Assembly: GCA_030549495.1 (NCBI GenBank)
Contig: JAUIRK010000867.1
Coordinates: forward strand, 1-64,000
Source: Nectonema munidae
Lineage: Eukaryota; Nematomorpha; Nectonematoida; Nectonematidae
DNA: 64,000 nt
Direction of reading: 5' to 3'
Of the stretch, positions 1 through 10,410 are shown piece by piece (positions within the stretch are counted from its first letter, which is position 1; every line of letters begins with the position of its first letter). The position numbers were made by a program, and so were the translations under genes. The notes under the pieces are model-generated. The model searched no databases. It saw only the letters and a list, made by a program, of their open reading frames with translations, and was not told the DNA's origin.

Positions 1-703
1 GAAAATTAATTAAAATAAAACTAAGCTAGATAAACATTTCATATTTATTTTATTTTTTCTGGGACTAAGTCAAAAAAAAATTTACTTTTTCACATATATC
101 TTCCTACATGATCTGATTATAAAACACACAAGATTTTATACAAACAATCAGAGAAGATTAGCTGACCCCTTTTATCTGCTTGCTTGGTTCTTTCTTGTTC
201 TTAAAGTTTCAAAAAAGTTAAAATAATAACTCTAGAAAATCATTCTTTAAATAAAAGCTTAAAATGTAAATATTCAGAAATCACTTTTGTTTAATTTATA
301 TTTCATTTTAAATTTCTAATTCGATTTTTCATCTACGCAGAATTTATGATAAAGAAAACAATGATACATTAAGTTTTTAACCTCTGGGTAGACAAAAAAT
401 CGTATTAATAGTTTAAAATAAAATATAAATGAAAGAAAAACGGATTTGTGGGTATTTTCCTTGTAATCTTTCATCTAACCATGATTTTTCAAGAGTTTAT
501 TATTTAATTTTTTAAAACTTTAAGAGAAAACTGTATAACCTGATAGTCTTTAATTGTTTATTATTACTATCTTTCCATTTTGTAATTTTAATTTCTAAAA
601 AGTCATTGTTATTTAATTAAAACTCGTTTCGCCATTTCAATTCCTTATAACACAATAGTATATTTAATTAAAAAAATCATCTTTTTAAAACATTTTTTAA
701 CTC
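1..703. other. AT-rich sequence with no recognised gene
   Basis: I see only AT-rich sequence with homopolymer runs. No open frame of meaningful length or similarity, no RNA gene and no clear repeat was recognised. Confidence 0.6.
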
Positions 704-850
704 GACTTAGTCCGACCTTCCTGTTAACGACCAGAATAATCAGACGATATTTAATGTAAAGCACAAGATTTGTATTAAAGAGCTTTGATAAACGCAGACG
801 ATTTTATTTTTGTAAAGTCGACTATAGTCGACTCTGGGAGTTAACGGCAG
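704..850 (+). repeat. Short dispersed repeat with TTAACG-bearing ends (copy 1)
   Basis: About 120 bases here reappear as the reverse complement at about 49545-49662, sharing the core 'attaaagagctttgataaac' and the following run 'cgattttatttttgtaaag'. Both copies are bordered by GTTAACG / CGTTAAC motifs, which could be decayed terminal inverted repeats next to TTAA targets. It has no coding content and is probably a small MITE. The assignment to a superfamily is inference. Confidence 0.6.
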
Positions 851-1099
851 ATTGTTAAGGTTTTGGGAAATGTCATCGGATAGAAAATTTTTCTGTTAAA
901 TTTTATCAAGTCAAAAAATATTTTTGCTAAAACTATACAATTTTAGAAATAATAAGTTTTAATTTAATACTATAAACTTTTGCTAACTTACTTTTTTTAA
1001 AGCCAATAAAATACGCATTCATTTAGTGTATTTCATGCTAAAATTGATTTAGAAAAGCAAAAGTTATAAGCACATAAGGTTTGTCTCAAACTTTTAGTT

Positions 1100-1262
1100 T
1101 CGTATGTGCATAATTTGATAAAAATTAATTATTAAAGACTAGGTTTATCTTTCAATTTTAAAAGTAAGCGGAGCCAACGATATATTTAAAAAGAATAAAT
1201 ATTTTTTGATTTGAACATTTTTCGATTCTTTGATTATTCGAAAAATATAATATTTAAAATTG
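1100..1262 (+). repeat. Single copy of the sequence that forms the hairpin at 38.7-38.9 kb
   Basis: The stretch from 'tatgtgcataatttgata' through 'gagccaacgatatattta' to 'catttttcgattctttga' occurs here once, in one orientation. At 38734-38949 its reverse complement is followed by an exact inverted copy of most of it. This copy has no second arm, so it resembles the monomer from which the inverted repeat was made. Confidence 0.75.
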
Positions 1263-1580
1263 TTCAAATTGCAAAGTATAGGTAATAACTTTTGTAACAT
1301 CGTATGAGGTAGCAAAATATGAACAGAAACTTTGATATTTTTTGATTTTTTAAAGAATATTTTTCGATTCTTTGATTACAGAATTTTATTTTGATTATTT
1401 GACAAATATAATATTTAAAATCTTGCAAATTGCAAAGTATAGGTAATAACTTTTGTAACATCGTATGAGGTAGCAAAATATGAACAGAAAGTTTGATATT
1501 TTTTGATTTTTTAAAGAATATTTTTCGATTCTTTGATTACAGAATTTTATTTTGATTATTTGATAAAATATATTATATAG
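1200..1580 (+). repeat. 161-bp tandem repeat, about two and a half units
   Basis: The block 'gcaaagtataggtaataact' begins at 1271 and again at 1432, a 161-bp period, and the unit's tail ('tttaaagaatatttttcgat') follows each time. A further single unit lies at about 41228-41420 next to the same minisatellite, so the whole array is a dispersed composite repeat. It is non-coding. Confidence 0.8.
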
Positions 1581-1582
1581 TT

Positions 1583-1970
1583 TGGAGATGAATTATCGCG
1601 GTATATAGGTTGGAGATGAACCAACGTAGTATACAGGTATAATGTATATAGGTAATAACTTATGTAGCATCGTCTCCCCGAATGAGGTATATCAAATCTT
1701 ACATCTAGCAGAATTAGAACATAATATTGAACATTGTCTCTCTAGTCATTAGTACATGGAAAAGAAACCATCGTTGTTTACAGGTTGGAGATGAATCATC
1801 GTAGTATACAGGTTGGAGATGAATCATCGTAGTATACAGATTGGAGATGAATCATCGTAGTATACAGGTTGGAGGTGAATTATCGTAGAATACAGGTTGG
1901 AGAAGAATCATCGTAATATACAGGTTGGAGATAACACGCAAGTTGTCTACCCGCGTTCAACCGTACAGGT
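1583..1970 (+). repeat. 28-bp minisatellite (copy 1)
   Basis: A 28-bp unit starting 'ggttggagatgaatcatc' and ending 'gtagtataca' is repeated with small changes. There are two diverged units near 1583-1640, a non-repeat spacer, and five to six units from 1783 to about 1930. The same units, spacer and order recur at 41518-41880, and a remnant at about 52805-52830, so the array has moved as a block rather than arising locally each time. Confidence 0.85.
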
Positions 1971-1973
1971 TAT

Positions 1974-2147
1974 GAGAATATATCATTACATATTAGAGAA
2001 GAGTTTTCTAAACTCTTTTTTCTGAAAAAATATTTCTTCAATATACAAATAAATTTAGATGAGAATATATCATTACATATTAGAGAAGAGTTTTCTAAAC
2101 TCATACTGAAAAAATATTTCTTCAATATACAAATAAATTTAGATTCT
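1974..2147 (+). repeat. 87-bp tandem duplication
   Basis: The block beginning 'gagaatatatcattacata' at 1974 starts again at 2061, each copy running on into 'ttcttcaatatacaaataaa'. The duplicates are nearly identical, so the duplication looks recent. Open frames through it are accidental. Confidence 0.8.
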
Positions 2148-3135
2148 GAAAGTAGAGTCTCTTTATAATTGGGCTGGAAATTGTCACAGAATATAGGTAA
2201 AAATTTGTCCAAATGAAAAAAGCTTTAGTTTAAAATGCATCCCTTATCTCCTTAAATTTAATGCAGTAAACAATAATAAAAATAATATTTATCCAAAACA
2301 TATTTTTTCGAATCAAAGTGTAAATCAAACCCGCATTTAAATTTTGGTTGATTAATTCAAAATCTACAAATAAATTTAGATTCTGAGAGTAGAGTCGCTT
2401 TATAATTGTGTTAGAAATCACATAATATAGGTAAAAATTTGTCCAAATGAAAGGAGCTTTAGTTTAAAATGCATCCCTTATAAAGGTTGTATCTAATCTA
2501 AATAAAAGTAGACTATGATTATCCAACAAAACTCATTATTTCTTCAATGTGGATGTCGAAAATTATAATTATTTTATAAAAATATAGAAATAAATTTAGG
2601 ATTAAGGTGAAAAAAAATAAATTCATGAGATTACTTATTGATAAAAATTTATTAAAACACATATTTTGATCTATTTATCTTCTCTTTAAAAATTTATATG
2701 CAATAAACAATAATAAAATAATATTTATCCAAAACATATTTTTTTCGAATCAAAGTGTAAATCAAACCTGCACTTCAAAAGAAGTAAAAAACTAATGTTA
2801 ATATATAAAAAACTGAAAACTAAAATGATTTTATAAAAAGCTAAAAATAAATAGTGGACTACGATTATCCAACAAAACTTGTACATTTGATCAACATTTT
2901 TCACTTCAAAAATAATTTTTAATTTATTAGAAAAACATTATACTGACCAATAAAAAAAACGAAGGTTAATTTATAAAAAAATAAAAAAACTAATACTATT
3001 TTATAAATATCTACAAATAAATTTAGTTTATGAGAGTTAAGTCGCTTTATAATTGTACTGGAAATTGTCACATAATATAGGTTTAAAATTTGTCCTAATG
3101 AAAGGAGCTTTAGTTTAAAATGCCTCCCTTATCTT
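2146..3135 (+). repeat. Three dispersed copies of a ~100-bp repeat in AT-rich filler
   Basis: A block containing 'agtcgctttataattgt', then 'aatataggtaaaaatttgtc', then 'gctttagtttaaaatgc' occurs at about 2146-2245, 2377-2480 and 3017-3130. More diverged relatives lie at about 53355-53460 and 53835-53940. No ends, duplication or coding capacity could be defined. Confidence 0.7.
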
Positions 3136-3139
3136 GTAA

Positions 3140-3892
3140 TTAATGGTATGAAGCCCATGGAAAATATAAACAGTAAAATGGTATTTCTTAAAGACTTATG
3201 ATATAAGTAATGTATTCTGAAAGCCCATAAAAAATGCTTTAATTTGATATATCGTAGGATGCATTTTGTTGAGAAATGTGAAAGTTATAAGCGTTTTAAT
3301 ATTTGACTAAGATTTAAGCTAGGAACACTACAAATAAACTAAGCGTACACTAGCCCGATAAAATAAACCACACACGCGTGCTAAAGATGTGGTGAAGCGT
3401 ATGCGAGATAAGAATTCACTGCACTCACAAACGCGTAATGCAACATGTGTTAATCTTTCTTCGCATAGTTATGCTCTACAATCAATCAATAATGTGATTT
3501 ATTCTTCGCACACTGTCGGTATAAATATAACGAATGTTTTTCGTTAAAAATTAGAAAGGTTGTATCTAAACTAAATAAAAGTAGACTACGATTATCCAAC
3601 AAAACTCTTACATTCAATCGACATAATAAACCACACACGCGTGCTAAAGATGTGGTGAAGCGTATGTGAGATAAGAATTCACTGCGCTCACAAACGCGTA
3701 ATGCAACATGTGTTAATCTTTCTTCGCATAATTATGCTCTAAAATCAATCAATAATGTGATTTATTCTTCGCACACTGTCGGTATAAATATAACGAATGC
3801 CCTTCGTTTAAAATTAGAAAGGTGGTATCTAAACTAAATAAAAGTAGACTACGATTATCAAACAAAACTCGTACATTTAATCGACTTTTTTC
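3140..3892 (+). repeat. Dispersed repeat with a tandemly duplicated ~275-bp half
   Basis: The segment carrying 'cacacacgcgtgctaaagat', 'acaaacgcgtaatgcaac' and 'acactgtcggtataaatata' occurs twice in tandem, at about 3350-3625 and 3630-3890. The upstream part (3140-3360) plus the first copy is also found at about 58470-59045 in the same orientation. It is GC-richer than its surroundings and has no open frame. It looks like a non-autonomous element or satellite-like dispersed repeat of unknown class. Confidence 0.75.
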
Positions 3893-3896
3893 ACTT

Positions 3897-4560
3897 GAAA
3901 AATAATTTAAAATTTATTAGAAAAATATTATACTGACCTATACTACTGACCCATAAAAAGTAAAAAATATATATTAATTTTCGACAGTTTTATTTAACTA
4001 TGACATTTTAAAATGTTAAAAACCATATTCTACTTTTGTGAATATAAAATTTTGAAGAAATAATATATAAACTCATCACGTTAATTATTGGTATTTTTTG
4101 AAACTAGATAAAAGTTGACTGACCTCAGATAAAAGCGGATTTTGGAAAAATAAAAATATATTTATTTGTAAAACCTAGCGTATTTTACCCACAAAGAGTA
4201 TAGCTTCAAATCTTGTACATTCGATCAACATTTTTCACTTCAAAAATAATTTTAAATTTATTAGAAAAACATTATACTGACCTATACTATTGACCCATAA
4301 AAAGTAAAAAATATATATTAATTTTCGACAGTTTTCTTCAACTATGAAATTTTAAAATGTAAAAAATCATATTTTACCTTTGTGAATATAAAATATTGAA
4401 AAAATATTATATAAATTAAGAACGTTAATTATTATTGGTATTTTTTGAAACTAGATAAAACTTGACTGACCTCACATAAAAGCAGATTTTGGAAAAATGA
4501 AAATATATTTATTTGTATAACCTAGCTTATGTTAACCACAAAGAGTATACCTTTCCAATG
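3897..4560 (+). repeat. 344-bp tandem duplication
   Basis: The sequence around 'ccataaaaagtaaaaaatat' at 3951 recurs at 4295. The two copies run in parallel through 'tttttgaaactagataaaa' and 'aaaatatatttatttgta', with moderate divergence and small indels. Nothing coding is visible. Confidence 0.75.
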
Positions 4561-5114
4561 ATATCATTTTCATTCAATTTTTTTTTAAAAATCTTATGCT
4601 TCACTCAAAAGGTGGTCCGTAATTTTTTCAAAAATTTAGACAAAATTTTTCGAAGTAAAGTCCATTTATTAAATTTTTTTAAAACTTTTTCAAAAATAAA
4701 TTATGCTAGAGTATGTAGCAAACGATAAGCTTTCTAATGATATATATATCATGAAAAAGAAATATTGAAAAACAGTTTAATTCTTTCTTCAAATCAAACA
4801 AGTAAAAATTTTCAAAAAGTAGTATTAATATTATTATTATTATATATTACATAAACATTTCAACCAATCATATAGTTTTTATGAAATAAAACTGCAATTT
4901 CAAAGTTAAATTTTTTGAAGTTTTAGATAGAATTTTTGAAATGTGGCTTTCAATATGTATGTAAAATATTTTTTGAAAATTTTTATTTTAAGTATATTTT
5001 TTAAGCATTTTACGATTTACACATTTAAATATATAATAAGGCTGGCAAGTTTGGCGAGTTTTCTCCCTGGAGGTCTTGCCAGACCTCTGATATATATGGC
5101 AAGTCCACCCAAAA

Positions 5115-5761
5115 GTATGGACTTTTTCAACGATTATCTTGAGCCATTCTTTGAATGGTTTACTCAAAATTGCATGAATATAAATATATCTAAGTCTAAA
5201 GCCATGCTCTTTGGAAGTATGAATAGAAAAATTCCTACTGAGAATTTCAAGTTCGAATTTGTTGAATATTATAAATTACTTGGTGTCATCATCGACTGCA
5301 AATTGAAGTGGAAACAACATATCTCGTATGTCAATTCTATTCTGTGTAGTAATTTAGGCATTCTAAAACACAATAAGTTTTTGTTCTTGACCAAAATCAA
5401 ATTATTATTGTACAACTCCTTTTTTCTCCCTTATCTTAATTACTGCATAGTTCTATGGGGTCATCAAAACCTTGAGCTATTGATAAAAACACAAAAACGA
5501 TTTATACGCTATATAACTGGAAGTCATTACTTATCTCATACTACCCCGTTATTTTTTAGAGAGAACTTACTAAAGGTTAATGACTTGTATGTGTATAATA
5601 TATCGATGGTTACCTATAAACTTTTAAATGGATTTCTACCTAACATATTTAATGAGTTTATTGTATTTAACTACATGAACCATGAATATAATCTACGAAA
5701 TAAATCCAATTTATCACTTCCATCTTATTGTAAAAAATTATCTAAACAATCTATAAAATGA
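5115..5761 (+). pseudogene. LINE ORF2 C-terminal fragment (CR1/Jockey group)
   Basis: The open frame translates to the part of a non-LTR retrotransposon polyprotein that follows the reverse-transcriptase active site. Visible family landmarks are NISKSKAMLFG, YKLLGVIIDCKLKWKQH (the 'LGv.ld..L.w..H' block) and KTQKRFIRYITG. The endonuclease, the RT palm with its A/F-ADD motif and the last residues of ORF2 are missing. It is therefore both 5'- and 3'-truncated, and it abuts the next LINE at 5758-5762 without a spacer. The upstream part of the open frame (4943-5114) does not look like LINE protein. Confidence 0.8.
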
Positions 5762-6625
5762 ACAAAACTCAATTATCAAAAAACTCAGTGAACAAGTTGA
5801 AGAGCTTAAAACACCTAGAGTTGAACAAAAGTTGTCTTTTGCTGAAGTAATAAGCAAGAAAAATGATAAATCAAAAAATTTTTGTACCAAAAATTGTATA
5901 GTTGTGGAACCAAATCAAGAATTTTTATCTGGTAAAAAAATGAGGCTGAAAAATTTCTGCATGAAAATTTGAAGTCTAAATGTAATATAAATAAAATTAA
6001 AGTTTTAAAATCCAAAAAGCTGTTAATTGAGGCTTCCTCTACAAAGTGCCGCAATAAAATCGAAGATGAATTGAAGGAAGAATTTAAGACAACGCAACTT
6101 GAAAATATAGTTCCGAAATTAACCTTCAAAAGAGTTCCAAATTTCATAGAAATGAACGAAATAAATGAAAAAATATCATCACAAAATGATATTAAAGTTG
6201 AAGATATTATTTCAGTAGAAAAATATAAGTTCAATTCCCATAAAGACCATTATGGAATTGATGTGGAATTTGATAAACAAGCTTTAACTAAAGTGTTAAA
6301 AGCAGGAAAAGTATATATTGGATTTTCATCATATCCAATAATCCCTACTTTACCGCGTGTAAAGCAGTGTTCAAATTGTCTTAAACTAGGACACTTTAAA
6401 AGTTTATGTAAATTAAAATCACAATATTGTTCTCTTTGTGGAGATAAAGATCATGAATACACGAATTGTTCTTCAGAAATAACAACTTGCAAAAATTGCA
6501 AAGATAAAGGAATGCAAGCTGATCATCACCCATTTTCAAAAGAATGCCCTCTTAAGAAAAAAATATACGATAATTTGTTGATAAAAAAAATGAATGAATT
6601 GGATATATTACTTTCTAATGGTTGA
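5762..6625 (+). CDS. LINE ORF1: nucleic-acid-binding protein with zinc knuckles (damaged)
   Basis: In LINEs of this group ORF1 binds the element RNA and helps form the retrotransposition particle. The N-terminal part reads as a short coiled-coil-like segment (IIKKLSEQVEELKTP) and then a basic stretch; one frame change lies near 5930-5940. The main frame (5969-6625, 218 aa) carries an RRM-like/gag-like region and three cysteine-histidine fingers: CSNCLKLGHFKSLC, CSLCGDKDHEYTNC and CKNCKDKGMQADHHPFSKEC. The PHD-like finger seen at the N terminus of the related ORF1 at 58 kb is absent, because the 5' end is replaced by the preceding LINE fragment. Its stop codon overlaps the likely ORF2 start by 8 nt. 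Confidence 0.8.
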
Positions 6626-9552
6626 CGAATCATTCGATTTAACAGATTTGCTTTTTGATAATTATGATAAAAGTTATGATGTTCATTTACATAAATCTGA
6701 TATTTTAAAATTAAATGAAGATAAATCTTCTGATTTTTTCAATTTTAACATATTATCAATGAATGTTCAATCTATTCGAGCAAAATTCAATCATATTGCA
6801 TTAATGTTAAAACAATTAAAAAGAAACAATGTTTACATTGATGTCTTAGCCTTGCAAGAAACTTGGATGTTAGATGATATTACATATAATATACCTGGTT
6901 ACATGTTTTTTTCTCAACCGAAGAGAATTTCACAACATGGAGGCTTATGCTTTTTCGTTAAAGAACAGTATAAAGTTGACATTTTGGATAGTGAATTTCG
7001 TCAAATCTTTATGAAGATTTTTCCATTAGCATAACTTCTGGTTTTTCAAATATTTTATCTTTTCACAATATTTACCGATTGCCTCTTTTTGGTAGCGATC
7101 ATATGGATGAATTTTTTGAAAATTTTCAAACTTTTTTGATGAAAAACAAACACAATAATAACAGATCAATTATTCTTGGTGATTTTAATATTAACCTCCT
7201 TGAATATAATAATAAGAATTATTCTTCCTTTTTTTTGAATTTGCTTATGCAACACCATTTCGTACCTTCAATCACCAAACAAACGAGATACCAAGCATTT
7301 ACATTGATAGATAATATATTTTTATCAAGTGAGAAAAAATTTAAGGGATACAATATACAAACATCCTTTTCAGACCATATTCCAATTTTTACAACCATTG
7401 AACATAGCTTTCGAAATCAATTGCATAAAAATCAGAAATCTCCCAGAGTCATATTTGATAAGAGTTTTTTTCAGAATCTATTACATTCAAATTGTTGGTA
7501 TTTTCCAAGTGAGTCTGATCCAGAAAATATTATTTACACAATTAATCATTGTTTAAGTTATTGTGCTAATCAAGCTAAAAAAGTACAAAAAACAAAAAAT
7601 TTCAATAAATATAAAGAAAGATTTGCTGAATGGGCAAATGAAGAATTATTGACTCTAATAAAGAAAAGAGATAAAGTATTTTTTAAAATTAAAAGAACCC
7701 GTGAATATAAAATAAATTATGATTTAAAAAATCAACATGCTCACTTTTGTCAACAAGTAAAGCAGATGACGAGAAGTTTAAAAGAAAAATTCTATGCACG
7801 ATTGTTTGAAAACAAAAATAGCAAAGAAGTCTGGAAGAATATTAATAAATTGATTAAAAAGAATGAAGATTCATCTTTAATTCTAAAAGATAATTCTCAA
7901 ATCCTAAATGAACAAAATCTATGTGATTTCATAAATAATTCATTTATTAGCCGTGTACCTCAATCATCTTTTTCTGAAATGAAAAATTACATTCCTTTTC
8001 AAAGTTCGAAGTTTAGACTTGAAGAAATCACTCTGGAGGAAGTGCTCATTGCCATTAAAAATTTGAAAAATAGTAAAAGTGAAGATTTTTATGGAATTTC
8101 TTCTTATCACCTAAAACTCATTGAAAATGAAATAGCATATCCACTATTTTTTAGCTTTTAATTCGTGCATGCAAAATTCACTCTTTCCATCATGTCTCAA
8201 AATTAGTAAGTGCATACCTGTCTACAAAAAAAAAGGTGAGAGATACGACATCAACAATTATCGTCCAATCTCTTTGATTAGCATAATTTCAAAACTTTTT
8301 GAAAAAATTATTCTCAAGCAATTAATTCATCATTTTGATCAAAACAATCTCTTTAATTCAAAGCAGTTCGGTTTTAGGAAAAATTCTTCTACTACGTTTG
8401 CACATTCATTTTTCTTGACATCAATTTATGAATATCTTGATTCTGGAGATTATATTTTAGCATTGTTCCTAGATTTATCAAAAGCGTTCGACTCAGTATC
8501 ACATGAAAAACTTTTATTCAAGCTGGAAAAGTATGGATTTGATGAAAGAACTTTGAAATTTTTTAAATCATATTTGTCATTCAGAAAACAAGCAGTGTTT
8601 GCGAATGATAGTTATTCAAATTTGATTCCTGTATCCAGAGGAGTACCTCAGGGTTCTGTTTTGGGTCCCTTCCTTTTTTTAATTTATATTAATGACATAT
8701 TTCAATCAAACGCTTCGTTAGAGTTTTTAGCTTTTGCTGATGATTTGACTATTCTTATACCTTATTCATTTCTCCTAAATGTTTCTCTGGCTCAGAATAA
8801 AACAATTGAGTCTGTTTATAGAGAAAATGTCAATAAAGTTTTTGGTTGGTGTACAGTGAATGAACTTGGAATTAATAACTCTAAAACTGTTCATATGTTT
8901 TTTTCTAAGAAAAATGCTCAGCCTACCTTCTTGAAAAATCTCAATTTGCATTTATCAGTATCTCATAATTATTTAGGTTTAATCTTGAGTGAAAAATTGA
9001 ATTGGAATCTACACATTAAACACATTTGCACTAAAGTTAGTATTGTAATTGGTATTTTATATCGATTCAGATCACTTCCATCGAAAATTAAACTGGATAT
9101 CACTAGTTTTGCCTCATCTTTCCTATAGTTTGGTCAATTGGGGCTTTGTGGACCTCTCAAGTTTGCATACTCTTCAAAAAAAATGCATAAGATTGGTATC
9201 CAATCTGACATTCCGAGCGCATACTCTTTCAATTTTTAAAAGTAACAACTTGCTCAATATAAAAGAAATTTATATCAAACAACTTTGTATTGTGGCTTGG
9301 AAATTTTATAATGGATATTTGCCTGTGGCCATAAGCAATTTTTTCACATTCAATCACGATTCAGAACGTTTTTCCCCAAGATATATGTATAATTTGCAGA
9401 TAGCATCATATCGCTTGAAATCCACGCAGTCAAGTTTGAAGTTTCGTATAACTAAAATCTGGAATGAATATTTGCAAGATTTTCAAATTATGAATATTTC
9501 ACTTTCAACATTGAAAAGACGCCTGAATGAATATTTATTGAAACAAGATTGA
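6618..9552 (+). pseudogene. LINE ORF2: APE endonuclease plus reverse transcriptase (CR1/Jockey group), frameshifted
   Basis: ORF2 would nick target DNA and prime reverse transcription there. The likely start is ATG at 6618, inside the ORF1 stop. An APE-type endonuclease spans about 6740-7420 (LALQETWM, IILGDFNINLL, SDHIPIF). The linker runs to about 8050. The RT runs from about 8190 (NNYRPISLISIISKLFEKI, LDLSKAFDSVSH, RGVPQGSVLGP) to the catalytic AFADDLT near 8730, followed by the C-terminal region ending at 9552. The frame changes near 7010, near 8160 and again near 9110, so three lesions disable an otherwise almost complete ORF2. No clear 3' tail or target-site duplication was identified. 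Confidence 0.88.
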
Positions 9553-9957
9553 ATCAATTTTGTGATGATTTAATATAATTTGATTTTTTTATTTAAATTT
9601 TTATCAATTTCATTTTTAACTATGTTTAATTGTTGATTTAACATTTATTTAACATTTATGAACAATTAAAAAAAATATTTTAATGTTTTTTTTAGTATTT
9701 CTGTTACGGTCTTCTGACCCTTGAAATACAAGCATATTCTCAAATGTGAAATTTTTTTTTATGAGATTATTTTATGCTAATAAATTCTTCTTCTTCTTGT
9801 CTGATAGCCTCTCAAACTTCTCCAAAATTTTTGGAAACTGCAAATTCGACGGCCATTTTTTTTATTTTTAAAATTGGCGAATTCTTTTATTTTCTGCTTC
9901 TAAAATATAATACAACCATTTTCTTTCTCGTTTTCTATTTCAATTTTTTTTTATAGT
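9553..9957 (+). other. LINE 3' flank and AT-rich sequence
   Basis: This is probably the LINE 3' untranslated region followed by unique AT-rich sequence. No poly-A or microsatellite tail clearly marks the element's end. A 60-codon open frame at 9774-9956 has no recognisable feature. Confidence 0.4.
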
Positions 9958-10410
9958 TTGAACTTTGTTTTTTCTGTAAGAAATTAAGTAATAATTTCTT
10001 AAAGGTTGGCCTTAATATTTTTGCTTAATTTATTTTATAAGTTCATCCTTTATTATATTAAACTTTTTTTAAGGCTGATCTTTGTTTTTTCTGTAGGAAA
10101 TTTAACTTGTTTCCTTAATTCTTTATTATAAGTTCATATTAAATATTTTTAATGTTGATCTTTTTTCTCGCTGTAACAAACGTTATTTTTACTGATTTTT
10201 ACTATAATTACTTTAAAAAAATTTTCAAGATTAACCTTTGCTTTCTGTGTAAAGAACTTAATTTTTTTTTCATAAGTTCATTCAACTTTTTTTGAAGATC
10301 AATCTTTGCTTTTCTGTAAACTTTTTTCAAGACTGATCTCTGCTTTATCTGTAAGAAATTTAACTTTTTTCCTTAATTCTTTATTATAAGTTCATATTAA
10401 AATTTTTTTT
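9958..10410 (+). repeat. Degenerate tandem repeat, about 110 bp per unit
   Basis: A unit made of 'gatctttgttttttctgta', a variable A/T run and 'ttctttattataagttcat' recurs about five times with strong divergence and unequal length (for example near 9960, 10080, 10160, 10250 and 10330). The first part of the unit is better conserved than the middle. Non-coding. Confidence 0.6.

Noticed and set aside
1783-1930. Regularly spaced repeats that might look like a CRISPR array
   Set aside because: The 28-bp units are head-to-tail without unique spacers, the sequence is a eukaryotic genome and there are no cas genes.
1264-2421. Minus-strand open frames of 63-80 codons
   Set aside because: They are accidental frames through tandem repeats; the repeated peptides simply mirror the 161-bp and 87-bp units.
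5815-6234. Minus-strand 139-codon frame
   Set aside because: It lies antisense to LINE ORF1 and has no recognisable features.
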